Assembly: GCF_003600835.1 (NCBI RefSeq)
Contig: NZ_NQYC01000001.1
Span: 3,867,001 to 3,931,000 of the forward strand
DNA: 64,000 nucleotides
Direction of reading: 5' to 3'
Source: Bacillus sp. PK3_68
GTDB taxonomy: Bacteria; Bacillota; Bacilli; Bacillales; Domibacillaceae
Below the pieces are notes generated by a model that searched no databases, had not been told where the DNA came from, and was given only the letters and a program-made list of their open reading frames with translations. Positions 45,127 to 54,723 of the stretch are shown here, piece by piece. The number at the start of each line of letters is the position of its first letter. The first letter of the stretch is position 1. A program made the position numbers and the translations under genes.

Positions 45127-45624
45127 ATGAATCGAGTACAAAAAATGGCTTATATGGCTTTATTTACTGCGATTGCCACCTTCGGCTCTTCGCTAGTCTG
45201 GTTTCCCGCCGGTGTGGCGAAGGCTTACCCTGTCCAGCATGCGGTAAATGTCATTGCCGGTGTGCTGCTTGGCCCGGGGCCGGCGGTAATGATCGCCTTT
45301 GTTACTGGTTTATTAAGAAATTTAATGGGAACCGGTTCACTTCTAGCATTTCCGGGAGGCATGATTGGTGCATTTCTCGCCGGCTATATTTATCAAAAAA
45401 CAAGCCGAACATGGGCCGCTTCTATCGGAGAAATGACTGGGTCAGGAATCATTGCTCCTTTATTTGCCGTTCCCTATGCAAAGATATTGATGGGAACAGC
45501 GGCTGGTGCTTTTTTCTTCTTGCCAGCTTTTCTCGTCAGCAGCTTGTCAGGATCAATTATCGGTCTCTTGCTCGTAAGGCGACTAGTTAAATTGAACGCA
45601 TGGAAATATCGGTTAGAGCCTTAA
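45127..45624 (+). CDS. thiW: Energy-coupling factor transporter S component ThiW
   Basis: Encodes 165 residues with five or six membrane segments; the ThiW family start (KMAYMALFTAIATFGSSLVWFP) and GSLLAFPGGMIGAFLAGY are recognised. ThiW is a substrate-binding membrane protein that uses a shared ECF module encoded elsewhere, thought to import the thiazole moiety. GGGGG fits ATG 45127 better than ATG 45121. The TPP riboswitch upstream confirms the thiamin role. Its stop overlaps that of the convergent next gene. Confidence 0.92.
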   Translation: MNRVQKMAYMALFTAIATFGSSLVWFPAGVAKAYPVQHAVNVIAGVLLGPGPAVMIAFVTGLLRNLMGTGSLLAFPGGMIGAFLAGYIYQKTSRTWAASIGEMTGSGIIAPLFAVPYAKILMGTAAGAFFFLPAFLVSSLSGSIIGLLLVRRLVKLNAWKYRLEP

Positions 45625-46027
45625 CGCCACCGAAGGGCAATAGCCAACTTGCAGCATTCTAAGTTTGCCGCAGTGGTTCTGAGCTCAATTCGGAAGGAAT
45701 CAGGGTTAAATGAAATATTTGTTTTTCTTGATATACCAGCTGATCGCACCAGCCGTTCCACTTCTTGCCGATTGGCAGCCTGGGCAGCAGTCATTAATCG
45801 AAGAGCAAAGTCGCTGCTATCTGTTAATTTATTTAACAGCAAATTTGTTTCATTCAGCAGCTGCTTGATTGATTGAGCGGATTGTTTAAATAAAGCAGGA
45901 TTCACTTCAGGATAAGGCCTTAAGGACGGAGGATGACATGAGGCCACTGGTTGAAGGGCTCGATGGTGAGGATAAGTGCCTGCAAACGGGGCCATGTAAA
46001 GATTTTGAAACGGATAAGAATAATACA
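45621..46027 (-). CDS. Spore coat-like hypothetical protein (YuzC-like)
   Basis: Encodes 135 residues from TTG 46027 (GGAAGGAG, 10 bases spacing): MYYSYPFQNLYMAPFAG at the Tyr/Pro-rich N terminus, a helical centre with NETNLLLNKLTDSSDFALRL, and a C-terminal beta-like part ending ECCKLAIALRWR. The pattern resembles inner spore coat proteins like YuzC, from memory. A longer frame to 46076 lacks a ribosome site. It faces thiW, with overlapping stop codons (TTAA). Confidence 0.55.
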
Positions 46028-46344
46028 ACCCGGTGTCACTCCTTCCTAAAAAGTAAGACTTCTCAGCCATTAACAAATGCTTGCTTTCTTCGTTATCTGT
46101 TTCACTGTAGAACTCATGACCCGATGGCCACTTCGTTCCGTATGAGGTGACGGTCCTTGCAAGATAATTTTTTCCAATTAGCCTGATGTGTACAGAGGAG
46201 TCTTTGTCTTTAGCCTCTTCTATTAATATACGGCTATTGGGAAAAATAAATGATCAATACTATCTATTTAAATAGCATAAATTTTATTGAAAATTACTGG
46301 TGATTACGATCAAGCTAACAGCAGAATCTAATTGAATAGTTGGT

Positions 46345-46431
46345 CCTTGGGGGTGCTTGCAAAAGCTGAGAGAGGTAAATGGCCTCAACCCTTATTACCT
46401 GAACTGGATAATGCCAGCGGAGGGAAGAGGT
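46345..46431 (+). promoter_or_regulatory. TPP riboswitch (THI element) of the salvage operon
   Basis: Core parts: TTGGGGGTGC, AAGCTGAGAGAGG, ACCCTTATTACCTGAACTGG, ATAATGCCAGCGGAGGGAA. Controls the pyrimidine salvage operon ylmB-tenA-thiZXY. Confidence 0.95.
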
Positions 46432-46490
46432 CGTATCCTGATATTGAACTGCAGTCTTTCTAATCCTGCAGCAAGATAAAAAATTATACA

Positions 46491-46520
46491 GCCGCTTCCC
46501 TTGATGAGGAGCGGTTTTTT
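46491..46520 (+). terminator. Riboswitch terminator of the salvage operon
   Basis: CCGCTTCC pairs with GGAGCGG (one bulge), followed by TTTTTT; a CTGCAG-rich stretch before it can act as alternative pairing partner. Confidence 0.8.
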
Positions 46521-46569
46521 ACGTGTAGGTAATAATATTAGTCTACATGTCAATAGAGAGGGGATGGCT

Positions 46570-47850
46570 ATGGAAAAAAAGCTAGATATACTCCTGGAAC
46601 AAGTGGAGCGCCGTCAGGAAGAGATCGTTCATTTATTGAAGAAGCTGATCTCTTTCGAAACGCCTGCTCCTCCGGCACGGAATACTGCAGAAGCCCAGTC
46701 GTTTATAGCTGATTTTTTAAAAGGCTTAGATTTTTCGGTAGATAGATGGGACGTGCACCCAAATGACCCGAATGTTGTTGGAAGATGGCCAGGGACAGAT
46801 GCTGAGAAGTACCAAAGTTTAATTATTAATGGACATATAGACGTGGCAGAAATACATGAAGATGAGGGGTGGGAAGCCGATCCATTTCAGGCTGTTGTCA
46901 AGGAGGGATCAGTGATTGGACGCGGGGCCGCTGACATGAAAGGAGGGCTTGCTGGTGCTTTATTCGCTTTGCAGCTGCTCCATGATGCAGGAATGACGCT
47001 TCCGGGGGACGTGCTTTTTCAATCGGTTATCGGTGAAGAGGTAGGTGAAGCTGGTACGCTGGAGTGCTGCAAACGGGGCTATAAAGCGGACTTTGCGGTA
47101 GTTGTTGATACGAGTGATCTACATATACAAGGGCAGGGAGGCGTGATTACAGGCTGGATTACTTTAAAAAGCAACCAAACGTATCACGATGCGACTCGGA
47201 GAAATATGGTACATGCCGGCGGAAAGTTGTTTGGAGCCAGTGCTATAGAAAAAATGATGAAAATCATTGAAGGGCTGCAGGAATTGGAGCGCCACTGGGC
47301 GGTAACTAAAAGCTATCCAGGATTTTTGCCGGGGACAAATACAATTAATCCCGCTGTTATTGAAGGCGGGAGACACGCCGCTTTTATTGCCGACGAATGC
47401 CGGCTTTGGATTACTGTTCACTATTATCCCAATGAAACCTATGAACAGGTAGCTAAGGAGGTGGAAGATCATATTCGTCATGTAGCAAACGGAGATGTAT
47501 GGATGAGGCATAACCCTCCTTCATTTAAGTGGGGTGGCACATCAATGATTGAAGAAAGGGGAGAAGTGTTTCCTTCTTTTGAAGTAGATGGGAGTCATGC
47601 TGCTGTACAAATTCTCACCCAGTCTCACTCAGATGTGCTTGGTAAGGCTCCGATGATTGATATTTCCCCAACTGTTACAGATGGGGGATGGCTTGCTGAT
47701 GCCGGTATTCCTACCGTTATCTATGGACCGGGTGATTTAATGAATGCTCATTCGATCAATGAGCAGCTGTCGATTGAACAGCTTGTCGATTACACGAAAG
47801 TGATTTTGTCGTTTATCTACACGTGGTGTCACACACCGAAGCATGGATAG
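46570..47850 (+). CDS. ylmB: N-formyl-aminopyrimidine deformylase (YlmB, M20 family)
   Basis: Encodes 426 residues of the M20 acetylornithine-deacetylase family: NGHIDVAE, GRGAADMKGGLAGALF, SVIGEEVGEAGT, and a late NAHSINEQLS. Under a TPP riboswitch and ahead of tenA and thiXYZ, it matches YlmB, which deformylates N-formyl-4-amino-5-aminomethyl-2-methylpyrimidine from degraded thiamin. GAGAGGGG favours ATG 46570. It feeds its product to TenA for hydroxymethylpyrimidine recovery. Confidence 0.9.
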   Translation: MEKKLDILLEQVERRQEEIVHLLKKLISFETPAPPARNTAEAQSFIADFLKGLDFSVDRWDVHPNDPNVVGRWPGTDAEKYQSLIINGHIDVAEIHEDEGWEADPFQAVVKEGSVIGRGAADMKGGLAGALFALQLLHDAGMTLPGDVLFQSVIGEEVGEAGTLECCKRGYKADFAVVVDTSDLHIQGQGGVITGWITLKSNQTYHDATRRNMVHAGGKLFGASAIEKMMKIIEGLQELERHWAVTKSYPGFLPGTNTINPAVIEGGRHAAFIADECRLWITVHYYPNETYEQVAKEVEDHIRHVANGDVWMRHNPPSFKWGGTSMIEERGEVFPSFEVDGSHAAVQILTQSHSDVLGKAPMIDISPTVTDGGWLADAGIPTVIYGPGDLMNAHSINEQLSIEQLVDYTKVILSFIYTWCHTPKHG

Positions 47851-47931
47851 GTAAGATGAATACTCTGGGTTGTGAACAGCTATAGGCACAACAGAAATAT
47901 GTATAGATGATCTTTAGAGGAGGAATCACAT

Positions 47932-48627
47932 ATGAAAGTGAGTAGCACGAATATAAAGTTCAGTGAAAGGCTTCATGAAAAACTTCAGCCGATCTGGAGA
48001 AAAAATCATCATCATCCTTTCGTGAGAGGAATTGGGGACGGCACGCTCGATCAGCGGAAGTTCCGTTTTTATATGGTTCAGGATTATTTATATTTAATTG
48101 ATTATTCTAAGGTATTTGCCCTTGGAGCAGTGAAAGCAACAGATGTAGAAACGATGGGGAAATTCGCTTCATTGCTGAATGAAACACTTAATTTTGAAAT
48201 GGCACTTCACCGCCAGTATGCAGCCCGTTTTGGCATTTCCGAGGAAGAGCTTGAACAGGCCAAGCCGTCTCCAATTACGCTTGCTTATACGCATTACATG
48301 CTTCATGTCAGTCAGAATGGCACGCTTGCCGAGTTGATTGCCGCTCTTCTTCCATGTGCGTGGAGCTATTGGGAGATCGGCAAAGAGCTAAATGAAATTC
48401 CAGGAGCCAGCGAGCATGAGTTATATGGTGACTGGATCAAAATGTATTCATCTAAAGAGTTTGGTGAACTCGCCACATGGTGTATTGAGCTTTTAGATGA
48501 GCATACTGCCGGAAAGAGTGAAAGAGAGCTTGCGAGACTGGAAGAAATTTTCTTAAATACAACCCGTTATGAGTATATGTTCTGGGAGATGGCGTTTCAT
48601 GAGCAAATGTGGCCGGGAGAAGAATAA
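47932..48627 (+). CDS. tenA: Aminopyrimidine aminohydrolase / thiaminase II
   Basis: Encodes 231 residues of the all-helical TenA family: HHPFVRGIGDGTLDQRKFRFYMVQDYLYL, the active-site cysteine in ALLPCAWSYWEIG, and a late EYMFWEMAFHEQ acid. It deaminates aminomethylpyrimidine to hydroxymethylpyrimidine, following YlmB. GAGGAGG precedes the ATG. Its 3' end overlaps the start of the thiZ-like gene by 29 bases. Confidence 0.94.
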   Translation: MKVSSTNIKFSERLHEKLQPIWRKNHHHPFVRGIGDGTLDQRKFRFYMVQDYLYLIDYSKVFALGAVKATDVETMGKFASLLNETLNFEMALHRQYAARFGISEEELEQAKPSPITLAYTHYMLHVSQNGTLAELIAALLPCAWSYWEIGKELNEIPGASEHELYGDWIKMYSSKEFGELATWCIELLDEHTAGKSERELARLEEIFLNTTRYEYMFWEMAFHEQMWPGEE

Positions 48628-49395
48628 AAAAGTTCTTGAATTTCAACATGTTACCTTTTCCTATAAAGACAAAAAAACAGGCATGTTGTTCCTATTTTGC
48701 AGAGGATAAATGCGGAGGTTTATGAGGGCGAATTCATTTCTATTATCGGAGCAAGCGGATCAGGGAAAAGTACACTATTCCGGTTAATTACCGGGCTTGA
48801 AAATCAGGATGAGGGACGGATTTTAATCAATGGGGAAGAGCAGGAATCACGTCTTGGAAAGGTCGGTTACATGCCTCAGCAAGATCTGCTCATGCCGTGG
48901 CGGACAATTATCGAAAATGCCGCCCTTCCTCTTGAATTGAGAGGAATCCGGAAAGAAGAAGCACGCAGGCAAGTTCATCTTTTGCTGAAAGAATTTGGTT
49001 TAGAAGGAACAGAGGGGCGGTACCCTCATGAGCTATCTGGAGGAATGAGACAGCGCGTTTCTTTCTTGCGGACATCATTGAGCGGATCGAACATTCTTTT
49101 GCTTGATGAACCTTTCAGTGCCCTGGATGCGATTACAAGGCTGGCTATGCAGGAGTGGCTCATGGCACAGTGGGAAAAACGAAAAGCAACCATTGTATTG
49201 ATTACTCACGACGTCAGTGAAGCGCTTTTTCTGTCGGATCGCATTTTTATTTTTCAAGAAAGACCGGTTCGGGCGTTTCAGGAAGTGGCTGTTCCGATTG
49301 ACCGGCCAAGAAGCTTAAAAGATTTGAACAAGCCAGCCATGATTGAATGGAAGGACTATTTGCTGGAGGAGCTGAGAGGGAAGGTGATTCTATGA
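48599..49395 (+). pseudogene. thiZ: ThiZ-type pyrimidine ABC transporter ATPase, frameshifted
   Basis: ATG 48599 inside tenA, with GGGAG 10 bases upstream, reads MSKCGREKNKKVLEFQHVTF, the expected ABC start, then loses frame. One A added to the seven-A run 48671-48677 joins it to LQRINAEVYEGEFISIIGAS and the rest: Walker A GASGSGKST, signature LSGGMRQR, Walker B ILLLDEP. The intact gene would energise ThiXY uptake of the formyl-aminopyrimidine precursor. The homopolymer suggests a sequencing error. The part from 48697 could also be read as a shortened ATPase. Confidence 0.85.
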
Positions 49396-50141
49396 AAAGC
49401 AACAGGGGCACATGGCCAGCTGCTTTGACAATTTTAGCATTTTTCCTGGCTTGGGAAATCGCGGCACGAATGGTCAATATGCTATTTATTCTCCCGCCTC
49501 CGACCGGCATTCTCAGTAAGCTGTGGGAATTAAGAGAACCGCTGTTCATTGAACACTTGCCAATTACGCTAGTCATTATTTTAATTGGCTTAACTATCTC
49601 CATTTTACTAGGCGCCGGAATGGCCGTTTGGATGAGTGTGAGCCCAGCCGCTGAAAAAGTGATTTACCCGCTGATCATTTCTTCACAAATGATCCCGATT
49701 ATTGCTCTGGCCCCCATTTTTGTTCTTTGGTTCGGTTACTCAATTTGGAGCAAAGTAGTTGTGACTGTTTTAATCACATTTTTTCCTATCACGGTGAATA
49801 CATATGATGGGCTGCAATCAGCCAGTAAAGAGTTGAAAGAGCTAATGATGACAATGGGGGCAGGGAAGAAAGAGATATTTACCAAGCTAGTTGTTCCTTC
49901 CGCCTTGCCTCATTTTTATTCAGGACTGAAGGTAGCTGTTACATTAAGCGTGATTGGAGCTGCTATCGGAGAATGGCTTGGAGCACAGGCTGGTCTCGGT
50001 TATTTCAGCCGACGAATGATGACTCAATTTGATGGGGCGGCTGTTTTTGCTCCGATTGTATTGCTGTCGGCGATCGGCATTGTTCTATTTGTCATTGTAA
50101 AATTCATTGAGCAAAAATCATTAAAATGGAGGAAGTCATAA
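49392..50141 (+). CDS. thiX: ThiX-type pyrimidine precursor ABC permease
   Basis: Encodes 249 residues with five or six TM segments; the permease loop MTMGAGKKEIFTKLVVPSALP (residues about 155-175) marks the SsuC/ThiX class. ATG 49392 overlaps the ATPase stop (ATGA), with AAGGTGAT upstream. It forms the channel for the pyrimidine taken up with ThiY and ThiZ. The following gene starts within its stop codon. Confidence 0.92.
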   Translation: MKSNRGTWPAALTILAFFLAWEIAARMVNMLFILPPPTGILSKLWELREPLFIEHLPITLVIILIGLTISILLGAGMAVWMSVSPAAEKVIYPLIISSQMIPIIALAPIFVLWFGYSIWSKVVVTVLITFFPITVNTYDGLQSASKELKELMMTMGAGKKEIFTKLVVPSALPHFYSGLKVAVTLSVIGAAIGEWLGAQAGLGYFSRRMMTQFDGAAVFAPIVLLSAIGIVLFVIVKFIEQKSLKWRKS

Positions 50142-51148
50142 TGAGAAAATGGTTACTGGCATTGTTTGTGATAGTGCTTGCCGGCTGCAGTTCTAACGAT
50201 GCAAGTGAAAAGAAAATAGCGGCAGGAGCCGGAGAGAAACAGAAAGAAAAAGTGACAATTATGCTTGACTGGTATCCCAACGCCGTTCACAGTTTCTTAT
50301 ACGTAGCGGAAGAAAAAGGCTACTTTAAAGAGGAAGGAGTTGACGTGGATATTCAGTTTCCAGCCAGCCCGACTGATCCCATCAATCTAGCTGCTACTGG
50401 AAAAGTAACACTTGGTATTTCTTATCAACCCGACGTTATTATGGCGCGGACAGAACAGGGAGTGAACGTAAAATCTATCGGTGCTATCGTCCGATCCCCA
50501 TTAAATCGAGTGATGTTTTTAAAGGACAGCCCAATCAAGGCTCCGAAGGATTTAGAGGGAAAAACAGTCGGATTTACTGGTATTCCTCTAAATGAAGCGA
50601 TCGTTGGCACAATGGTGGAAAAAGATAAAGGGAATCCGGAAAAAGTAAAAATGATTGATGTTGGTTTTGAACTAAACTCGGCTGTTGTGACGAAAAAAGC
50701 CGATGCAGTGGTCGGAGCCTATATTAACCACGAAGTGCCGCTGTTAAAGCATGAAGGATATGAAACAAATAATTTGGACCCAACAAAGTATGGCGTACCT
50801 AATTTCTATGAGCTGGTGGCAGTTACGAGTGACGAAACGTGGGAGAAACAGCAAGATGTCATCAAAGCCTTTTGGCGGGCGGCAGAAAAAGGATTTAATT
50901 ATACCGAACAGCACCCTGATGAAGCCTTGCAAATTTTATTAAGCAAGCAGGATGAGGCTAATTTTCCGCTTATAGAGGAGGTGGAAAAAGAAAGTCTTAA
51001 GATTCTTCTTCCAAAAATGAAGTCAGAGAAAGGCTTTGGAAGCCAAACGAAAGAGCCGTGGATAGAAACAGCCGAATGGATGAAGAAAACGGGCTTGATT
51101 AAAAAAGAGCCTAAATTAGAAGAGCTGTTTATAAACATTGCTGAGTGA
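50141..51148 (+). CDS. thiY: ThiY-type pyrimidine precursor-binding lipoprotein
   Basis: Encodes 335 residues. Lipobox VLAGCSS, then an NMT1/THI5-like binding domain beginning VTIMLDWYPNAVHSFLYVA, characteristic of proteins binding N-formyl-aminomethylpyrimidine or HMP. GGAGG fits ATG 50141, whose A is the last base of the thiX stop (TAATG). It is the last gene of the TPP-controlled salvage operon. Confidence 0.93.
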   Translation: MRKWLLALFVIVLAGCSSNDASEKKIAAGAGEKQKEKVTIMLDWYPNAVHSFLYVAEEKGYFKEEGVDVDIQFPASPTDPINLAATGKVTLGISYQPDVIMARTEQGVNVKSIGAIVRSPLNRVMFLKDSPIKAPKDLEGKTVGFTGIPLNEAIVGTMVEKDKGNPEKVKMIDVGFELNSAVVTKKADAVVGAYINHEVPLLKHEGYETNNLDPTKYGVPNFYELVAVTSDETWEKQQDVIKAFWRAAEKGFNYTEQHPDEALQILLSKQDEANFPLIEEVEKESLKILLPKMKSEKGFGSQTKEPWIETAEWMKKTGLIKKEPKLEELFINIAE

Positions 51149-51238
51149 TCAAACTTGCTAAAACATAAAAAGTCTAGCGATTTAGTTGGTTTTTTGTGTT
51201 AGGATGAAGAAAAGGCAAGTTTGAAAGGGGAAGCAGGC

Positions 51239-52054
51239 GTGGGAAAAGGACTGGAAGGAAAAAGAATTGTCATTGCGGGCTCAAGGAAAACAGAAGAAAT
51301 GAGTATGATCATTGAAAAGCAAGGCGGTCTGCCTCTCGTCCGCCCCTTACAGGGAACGGTATTTTTAGCAGAGGAAGCAGTTGGACCTGAAATTAAAGAA
51401 CTGATCAGCCAGCCGGCGGATTGGATTATTTTCACGACAGGTATCGGCACGGAAGCGTTAGTAAATGCTGCTGATCAGTTGGGAATAAGGAACGAATTTT
51501 TGCAGGTGGTGCAACAGGCAAAGGTAGCTACTAGAGGCTATAAAACGGTAGCCGCTTTAAAGAAAATAGACATAAGCCCTGTTGCAGTAGATGATGACGG
51601 GACTACAGCCGGATTGATTCGGGCACTCGAAAAAGAAGATTTCATAAAGAAACGTGTTGCTGTTCAACTGCACGGTGAAAAAGCACCGTCATTGACGAAG
51701 TTTTTACATGAGAAAGAGGCACACGTTCAGTACTTATTGCCTTACCGTCATCACGCACCTGATGAGGAAGTAGTAGAGAAAACACTGAATGAAATCTTAA
51801 ACAAAGAAATAGAGGCCATTTGTTTTACAACGGCGATTCAAGTGCGTTCGCTGTTTGAACATGCCAAGCAAAAAGGCAAGGTAGAAGAACTGCTTGCTGC
51901 CTTTGCCTCTGGGCCATTAGCTGGCGCGGTCGGACAAGTAACGGCTGAAGCGCTGGCAGAAGAAGGCGTTACCCGTATGATTGTGCCGGAGTTGGAAAGA
52001 ATGGGAGCCCTGATTATGGAGCTGTCACGGTATTATCAGCACAGAGATCGATAA
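51239..52054 (+). CDS. Uroporphyrinogen-III synthase-like protein
   Basis: Encodes 271 residues of the HemD family, with the duplicated Rossmann-like halves and segments such as IIFTTGIGTEAL, VATRGYKTVAAL and FTTAIQVRSLFEHA. The family cyclises hydroxymethylbilane for heme, siroheme and cobalamin. No other hem gene is adjacent, so it may be a second copy serving siroheme or B12. AAAGGGG precedes GTG 51239. It lies between two thiamin operons, not clearly linked to them. Confidence 0.85.
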   Translation: MGKGLEGKRIVIAGSRKTEEMSMIIEKQGGLPLVRPLQGTVFLAEEAVGPEIKELISQPADWIIFTTGIGTEALVNAADQLGIRNEFLQVVQQAKVATRGYKTVAALKKIDISPVAVDDDGTTAGLIRALEKEDFIKKRVAVQLHGEKAPSLTKFLHEKEAHVQYLLPYRHHAPDEEVVEKTLNEILNKEIEAICFTTAIQVRSLFEHAKQKGKVEELLAAFASGPLAGAVGQVTAEALAEEGVTRMIVPELERMGALIMELSRYYQHRDR

Positions 52055-52111
52055 GAAAGTAAAAGCTATTAAATAAGCTAAAGAATAAATGCCATGAAAA
52101 GAATATTGGAA

Positions 52112-52200
52112 ACCGGGAGCTGGCGGATGCCGGCTGAGAGTACAGCTATGCCGCTGCAGACCGTGTGAACCTGTTGGATAATGCCAGCGCAGGGAAGTGT
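52112..52200 (+). promoter_or_regulatory. TPP riboswitch (THI element) of thiMDE
   Basis: Core parts: CCGGGAGCTGG, CCGGCTGAGAG, ACCGTGTGAACCTG, TTGGATAATGCCAGCGCAGGGAA. Third TPP aptamer in about 7 kb. Confidence 0.95.
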
Positions 52201-52212
52201 GGAGATCAAAAG

Positions 52213-52239
52213 AGCACGGGCGCCGGTTCCGTGCTTTTT
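52213..52239 (+). terminator. Riboswitch terminator of thiMDE
   Basis: AGCACGG pairs with CCGTGCT around a 9-base loop, then TTTT, before the thiM ribosome site. Confidence 0.8.
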
Positions 52240-52278
52240 AGTTTGATTTTTACTAGTAATTTCGGAGGGAGCGAAAAA

Positions 52279-53142
52279 ATGAATCATCGAGTCGTCAGTC
52301 AAACACTTGCACAAGTAAGAGCGCAAAGCCCGCTTGTACACAATATTACGAATGTAGTTGTTACAAATTTTACAGCCAATGGATTGCTCGCTCTCGGGGC
52401 TTCTCCTGTCATGGCGCACGCAAAAGAAGAAGCGGCAGATATGGCAAGGATCGCCGGGGCGCTCGTGATAAATATTGGTACATTAGATGAAGAAAAAGTA
52501 GCATCTATGATCATAGCAGGAAAAGCAGCCAATGAGGCAGGAGTGCCGGTTATCTTCGATCCCGTGGGAGCAGGGGCAACGGCTTACCGGACAGCAGCTG
52601 CTTCTCGAATTATCAATGAGGTAAAGGTCGATGTGTTAAGAGGGAACGCGGCGGAAGTTGCAAATGTGATCGGGAAGAAATGGGCGATTAAGGGGGTAGA
52701 CGCTGGGAAAAACCAGGGGAACCTGATAGAGCTTGCTAAAGAGGCAGCGGCGAAATGGCAAATGACCACGGTTATTACAGGGGAGGCAGATATTATCGCC
52801 GGCCAGAATTCGCTTTTCGTTGTCCGTAATGGCCATCCGATGCTTACGAAAGTGACTGGCACTGGCTGTTTGTTAAGTGCGGTGATCGGTGCATTCTGTG
52901 CCGTGGAGAAAAATATAGGAATTGCGGCAGCTAGTGCCGTCGCAGTATATGGAGTAGCAGCAGAAGCGGCTATGAAGATTCGCGGTGAGGAAGGGCCCGG
53001 AAGTTTTCAAATAGAATTTTTAAACCAGCTGGCTAAGGTCGAAGAAAAGAATATTGAAGCCTTTGCCAAAATAGAAACCCTTTTAACTAATGGAGGTGGA
53101 GAAAATGGAAGTGAGCAAAGCACTGACGATCGCCGGTTCTGA
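52279..53142 (+). CDS. thiM: Hydroxyethylthiazole kinase
   Basis: Encodes 287 residues. ThiM family segments: [43 protein letters not shown] and the catalytic-loop Cys in [16 protein letters not shown]. It phosphorylates the thiazole alcohol, salvaging it for thiamin phosphate synthesis. GGAGGGAG precedes ATG 52279. First gene of thiMDE under the third TPP riboswitch; overlaps thiD by 38 bases. Confidence 0.95.
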   Translation: MNHRVVSQTLAQVRAQSPLVHNITNVVVTNFTANGLLALGASPVMAHAKEEAADMARIAGALVINIGTLDEEKVASMIIAGKAANEAGVPVIFDPVGAGATAYRTAAASRIINEVKVDVLRGNAAEVANVIGKKWAIKGVDAGKNQGNLIELAKEAAAKWQMTTVITGEADIIAGQNSLFVVRNGHPMLTKVTGTGCLLSAVIGAFCAVEKNIGIAAASAVAVYGVAAEAAMKIRGEEGPGSFQIEFLNQLAKVEEKNIEAFAKIETLLTNGGGENGSEQSTDDRRF

Positions 53143-53926
53143 CAGCGGAGGGGGCGCAGGGATTCAAGCCGACTTAAAAACCTTCCAGGAACTTGGCGTA
53201 TACGGCATGTCTGCACTGACCGCGGTCACGGCACAAAATACACTCGGTGTGCATGGTGTTTACCCAATGACCCCGAAAGCAGTAGAGGCACAAATTGAAG
53301 CAATCGGTGAGGACATGGGAACGGATGCTCTGAAGACCGGAATGCTATTCAGCGACGAGATTATTCAAACAGTAGCTCGCGGGATTGAGAGATTTGGCTG
53401 GAAACAGGTTGTCGTTGATCCGGTCATGATTGCTAAAGGAGGGGCTTCTCTATTGCAGACAGACGCCATCAGAGCAATGAAAGAGTATTTGATCCCGCTT
53501 GCTATGGTTGTGACTCCCAATATTCCAGAAGCAGAGGTGCTGACAAACATGATGATTCGATCTCTTGATGATCGCAAGCGGGCTGCCGAGAAGCTGCATA
53601 AGTTAGGAGCCAGACATGTAGTCATTAAAGGAGGACATGCAGAAGACGACGAGAAACTAATAGATCTTCTGTATGACGGCAAAGACTTTTTTTACTTCAC
53701 AAATAATCGCATTTTAACTAAAAACACGCATGGGACGGGCTGTACATTTGCTGCAGCTATGACTGCAGAGCTTGCTCGGGGACAAGCGATAAAAAAGGCA
53801 GTTGATGTGGCTGTCAACTACGTACAAGCGGCCATTGAGATGGATTTGAAAATTGGAAAAGGACATGGCCCAACCAACCATTGGGCATTTAAAAGAAAAG
53901 GGGTGCCTACCGATGCGGCCTATTAG
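53105..53926 (+). CDS. thiD: Hydroxymethylpyrimidine/phosphomethylpyrimidine kinase
   Basis: Encodes 273 residues. ThiD family segments: [22 protein letters not shown] at the start, [18 protein letters not shown] and [12 protein letters not shown]. It phosphorylates hydroxymethylpyrimidine twice, giving the diphosphate used by ThiE. GGAGGTGG fits ATG 53105 within the thiM end. TenA products enter here. Confidence 0.95.
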   Translation: MEVSKALTIAGSDSGGGAGIQADLKTFQELGVYGMSALTAVTAQNTLGVHGVYPMTPKAVEAQIEAIGEDMGTDALKTGMLFSDEIIQTVARGIERFGWKQVVVDPVMIAKGGASLLQTDAIRAMKEYLIPLAMVVTPNIPEAEVLTNMMIRSLDDRKRAAEKLHKLGARHVVIKGGHAEDDEKLIDLLYDGKDFFYFTNNRILTKNTHGTGCTFAAAMTAELARGQAIKKAVDVAVNYVQAAIEMDLKIGKGHGPTNHWAFKRKGVPTDAAY

Positions 53927-54569
53927 TGAAGAGCGCATAAAAGAATTTCTTCAAGTTTATTTTATTATGGGCAGCGCTAATTGTTTGATAGATCCGATAA
54001 GGACCCTGAGAGAGGCCATTGCCGGGGGCATTACTTTTTTTCAGTTTCGTGAAAAAGGCTCTAATGCCTTGATTGGTGAGAAAAAACTTGAATTGGCAGC
54101 TGAACTTCAGAAGGTTTGCCGTCATCATTCTGTACCCTTTATCGTGAACGATGATGTCGAGCTGGCTGTTCAACTAGAGGCCGATGGCATACATATCGGC
54201 CAGGAGGATGAATCTCTTTCAGTTGTCCGTAAAATAATGCCCGAAAAGATTATTGGAATTTCAGTCCATACAATGGAGGAAGTTGAAAAAGCCATTGAGG
54301 ATGGGGCAGATTATTTAGGGGTTGGTCCAATATTTCCTACCTCTACTAAAACTGATACAAAACCGGTTCAAGGAACCAGTCTAATTGAAGAAATAAGGGC
54401 TGCGGGCATATCTATACCCATCGTAGGGATTGGCGGCATTCATGCAGGCAATGCAGCTGAAGTAGTAGCAAATGGAGCGAATGGAGTATCAGTGATCACG
54501 GCCATTAGCCAAGCGCCATCGCCGAAAGAGGCAGCAGAGCAATTAAGAAGAGCTATTTCAAGAAAGTAG
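53913..54569 (+). CDS. thiE: Thiamin phosphate synthase
   Basis: Encodes 218 residues. ThiE family segments: FFQFREKGS, PFIVNDDVELAVQLEADGIH, GQED, and YLGVGPIFPTSTKTD. It joins the pyrimidine diphosphate and thiazole phosphate into thiamin phosphate. AAAGGGGTG precedes ATG 53913, which overlaps the thiD end by 14 bases. It completes the salvage path supplied by thiW, thiXYZ, ylmB, tenA, thiM and thiD. Confidence 0.95.
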   Translation: MRPISEERIKEFLQVYFIMGSANCLIDPIRTLREAIAGGITFFQFREKGSNALIGEKKLELAAELQKVCRHHSVPFIVNDDVELAVQLEADGIHIGQEDESLSVVRKIMPEKIIGISVHTMEEVEKAIEDGADYLGVGPIFPTSTKTDTKPVQGTSLIEEIRAAGISIPIVGIGGIHAGNAAEVVANGANGVSVITAISQAPSPKEAAEQLRRAISRK

Positions 54570-54583
54570 ATAAACGACACTCC

Positions 54584-54626
54584 TGCTTTGAATAAGAAAA
54601 TTAATTTTCTTATTCAAAGCATTTTT
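54584..54626 (+). terminator. Terminator of thiMDE
   Basis: A 38-bp perfect inverted repeat (TGCTTTGAATAAGAAAATT followed by its complement) and TTTTT. Confidence 0.85.
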
Positions 54627-54657
54627 CATATGAAAAATTAAAGGATTATGTATAATT

Positions 54658-54665
54658 TTGTCGAA
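54658..54665. promoter_or_regulatory. Spo0A-box-like site upstream of the PAS kinase
   Basis: TTGTCGAA matches the 0A-box core TGTCGAA exactly; a weaker TATCGAA lies at 54678. Position 60 bases before the kinase start fits Spo0A control. A 7-base core match can occur by chance. Confidence 0.45.
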
Positions 54666-54723
54666 TAATTTTTGCTGATATCGAATAGTAACTCCTACAT
54701 AATAAAGGAAAAAGGGAGCGGTG

